64,000 nt of DNA, taken from Arthrobacter sp. zg-Y1110. Lineage in GTDB: Bacteria; Actinomycetota; Actinomycetes; Actinomycetales; Micrococcaceae. Positions 62,986 to 64,000 of this stretch are shown here, piece after piece. The notes beneath the pieces were generated by a model. The model saw only the letters and a list, made by a program, of their open reading frames with translations, was not told where the DNA came from and searched no databases. The stretch is from assembly GCF_025244865.1 (NCBI RefSeq), contig NZ_CP104272.1, positions 2,108,001-2,172,000 of the forward strand, written 5' to 3'. How positions within the stretch are numbered: position 1 is the first letter of the stretch; each line of letters begins with the position of its first letter. Position numbers and translations under genes: made by a program.

Positions 62986-64000
62986 CTACAGCTCGGAGGC
63001 CGGTACGCCTACGCCAAGGATCACCGGAGCCGCAGCACCGGTCTTTTCCTCCCGGGCAACCGGCGGCTTGCCGGCAGCCGTGACCGTATGCCGCGCCGGC
63101 GTGGAGGAAGCGGATTCCCCTGCTGCCGGTGCCAGGACCTCGGCGGCACCCTGCGGGCTGCTGGCCGCCCTGCGGCGGCGTGCCGGACGGGCCGGTGCCT
63201 CCGGCGCGGATGCCTGCACTGCGGCCTGCCGGGTGGACTTCGGCTCCTGCACCTGCGCAGCAGGCTCCGCATCGGCGGCCGGCTGCACGGGCTGGGACAC
63301 GGCCGAGGCAACCTCGTTGAAGGCTTCGGTCAGGCTTTCGAGGGTCAGGACGGGTTCTTCCTTCACCTGGCGGCGCCGCTGGCGGCGGGGAACCACTACG
63401 GTTTCCCCCTGGATGTTCAGCACGGCCCCCGGCTCGGTGTCGGACTCGTCATCGGCTGCCTCCTTCGCGGCCGGCGTCGAGGATCCCGCGTCGCCGTTGG
63501 CGGCTGCGTCAACCACCTCATGTGCGGCGGCGGTCGCAGCGGCAATGCTGGCCAAGGCTGCGCGGGCGGCTTCGGCCTTCGCCTGCCGCTCGGCATCTTC
63601 CTGCACCGGCTCGTCAGCCTGCGGCTGCTCTTCCGGTACCTGGACATTGCCGTTCTGTCCGCGGCTGCGGTTCCGCTTCCGGTCCCCGCGGGACTGCTTT
63701 TCCTGCTTGAGGTGCTGCTGGTGATTATCGTCGGCAACCGCGTGGCCGTTGGCGGCCGGCGTGTGGCTGGTGCTGCGGCGGTGCTCCACGGGTACGTCCT
63801 GCGTGACGACGCCGCGGCCGTCGCAGTGCTCGCACGTCTCGCCGAAGACTTCCAGCAGGCCGGTGCCCATGCGCTTGCGGGTCATCTGGACCAGGCCCAG
63901 CGAGGTAACCTCGGCGACCTGGTGCTTGGTACGGTCCCGGCCCAGGCACTCCACGAGACGGCGCAGCACCAGGTCACGGTTGGCTTCAAGGACCATGTCG
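62986..64000 (-). CDS. rne: Ribonuclease E/G, C-terminal part (cut by window edge)
   Basis: The visible 338 residues are the end of an RNase E/G-type endoribonuclease. The first about 60 residues are the end of the catalytic domain: VEVTSLGLVQMTRKR-type sequence and the zinc-link CEHCDGRG (CxxC, binding zinc between protomers). The remaining 270 residues are an extended disordered tail, rich in Ala, Pro, Arg and Gln, with basic RGDRKRNRSRGQ and VPRRQRRRQ patches likely to bind RNA or partners. In actinobacteria the enzyme matures rRNA and degrades mRNA. The 5' end lies outside the window. Confidence 0.9.
   Translation of the reverse strand, partial: DMVLEANRDLVLRRLVECLGRDRTKHQVAEVTSLGLVQMTRKRMGTGLLEVFGETCEHCDGRGVVTQDVPVEHRRSTSHTPAANGHAVADDNHQQHLKQEKQSRGDRKRNRSRGQNGNVQVPEEQPQADEPVQEDAERQAKAEAARAALASIAAATAAAHEVVDAAANGDAGSSTPAAKEAADDESDTEPGAVLNIQGETVVVPRRQRRRQVKEEPVLTLESLTEAFNEVASAVSQPVQPAADAEPAAQVQEPKSTRQAAVQASAPEAPARPARRRRAASSPQGAAEVLAPAAGESASSTPARHTVTAAGKPPVAREEKTGAAAPVILGVGVPASEL

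Overview
The window reads as a chromosomal segment of a high-GC Gram-positive bacterium, most likely a member of the Micrococcaceae close to Arthrobacter. This is inferred from the GC-rich coding style, the frequent leaderless-looking starts (a TANNNT box 5-8 bases before the ATG), a class Ib nrdH-nrdI-nrdE-nrdF block, and the order rne - rplU - rpmA - obg - proB - proA - small membrane protein - nadD - hypothetical - rsfS - phosphatase - tRNA-Ala. There is no phage, insertion sequence, CRISPR array or rRNA. Two tandem tRNA-Ala(GGC) genes are present.

Layout. 1-4 kb is an AT-richer accessory stretch: an orphan PASTA protein, hypotheticals, a NUDIX hydrolase, a frameshifted aminoglycoside-type nucleotidyltransferase and a methyltransferase. 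4-13.8 kb holds enzymes (PIG-L deacetylase, lipase maturation factor-like protein, a winged-helix/X25 fusion, lipoate-ligase-like protein, thioesterase, two aldo/keto reductases, an SDR protein) and an SRAP/HMCES gene facing a small gene behind a LexA-type box. 13.9-16.3 kb carries a frame-disrupted TM2 protein and an SOS-type umuDC operon. 16.3-23.9 kb is a mosaic of a peptidase, MOSC, WYL regulator, VOC, SDR, hydrolase, DUF1697, ArfB and a membrane-anchored protein with two DivIVA-like repeats. 24-27 kb is an NAD salvage operon (prs-like, nadV, NUDIX-like regulator) behind a perfect palindrome. 27-29.4 kb is an ABC-2 exporter with a lipoprotein.

29.6-37 kb is the most distinctive accessory block: a phosphonate-type importer (PhnD-like lipoprotein, PhnC-like ATPase, a PhnE-PhnE fused permease) translationally coupled to a cytochrome P450 and a PaaX-family regulator, followed by a secreted alpha/beta hydrolase. 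37-41.5 kb is the ribonucleotide reductase operon with NrdR-box-like and DnaA-box-like sites upstream. 41.5-51.2 kb holds a LysR regulator with a FUSC exporter, an NmrA-like protein, two lipid-related enzymes and a coupled aldolase/lactone-oxidase/lysoplasmalogenase set. 51.2-53.75 kb is a second NAD module, pnuC-nadR-NrtR, with its own palindromic operator. 54-64 kb is the conserved housekeeping run ending in the C-terminal part of RNase E/G, which runs off the right edge.

Recurring themes are NAD supply (two NUDIX-regulator modules plus nadD), SOS/DNA repair (umuDC, SRAP and a small neighbour with matching operators, nrd genes) and one candidate uptake-plus-oxidation pathway of unknown substrate. 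Family calls rest on motif recognition without database searches.
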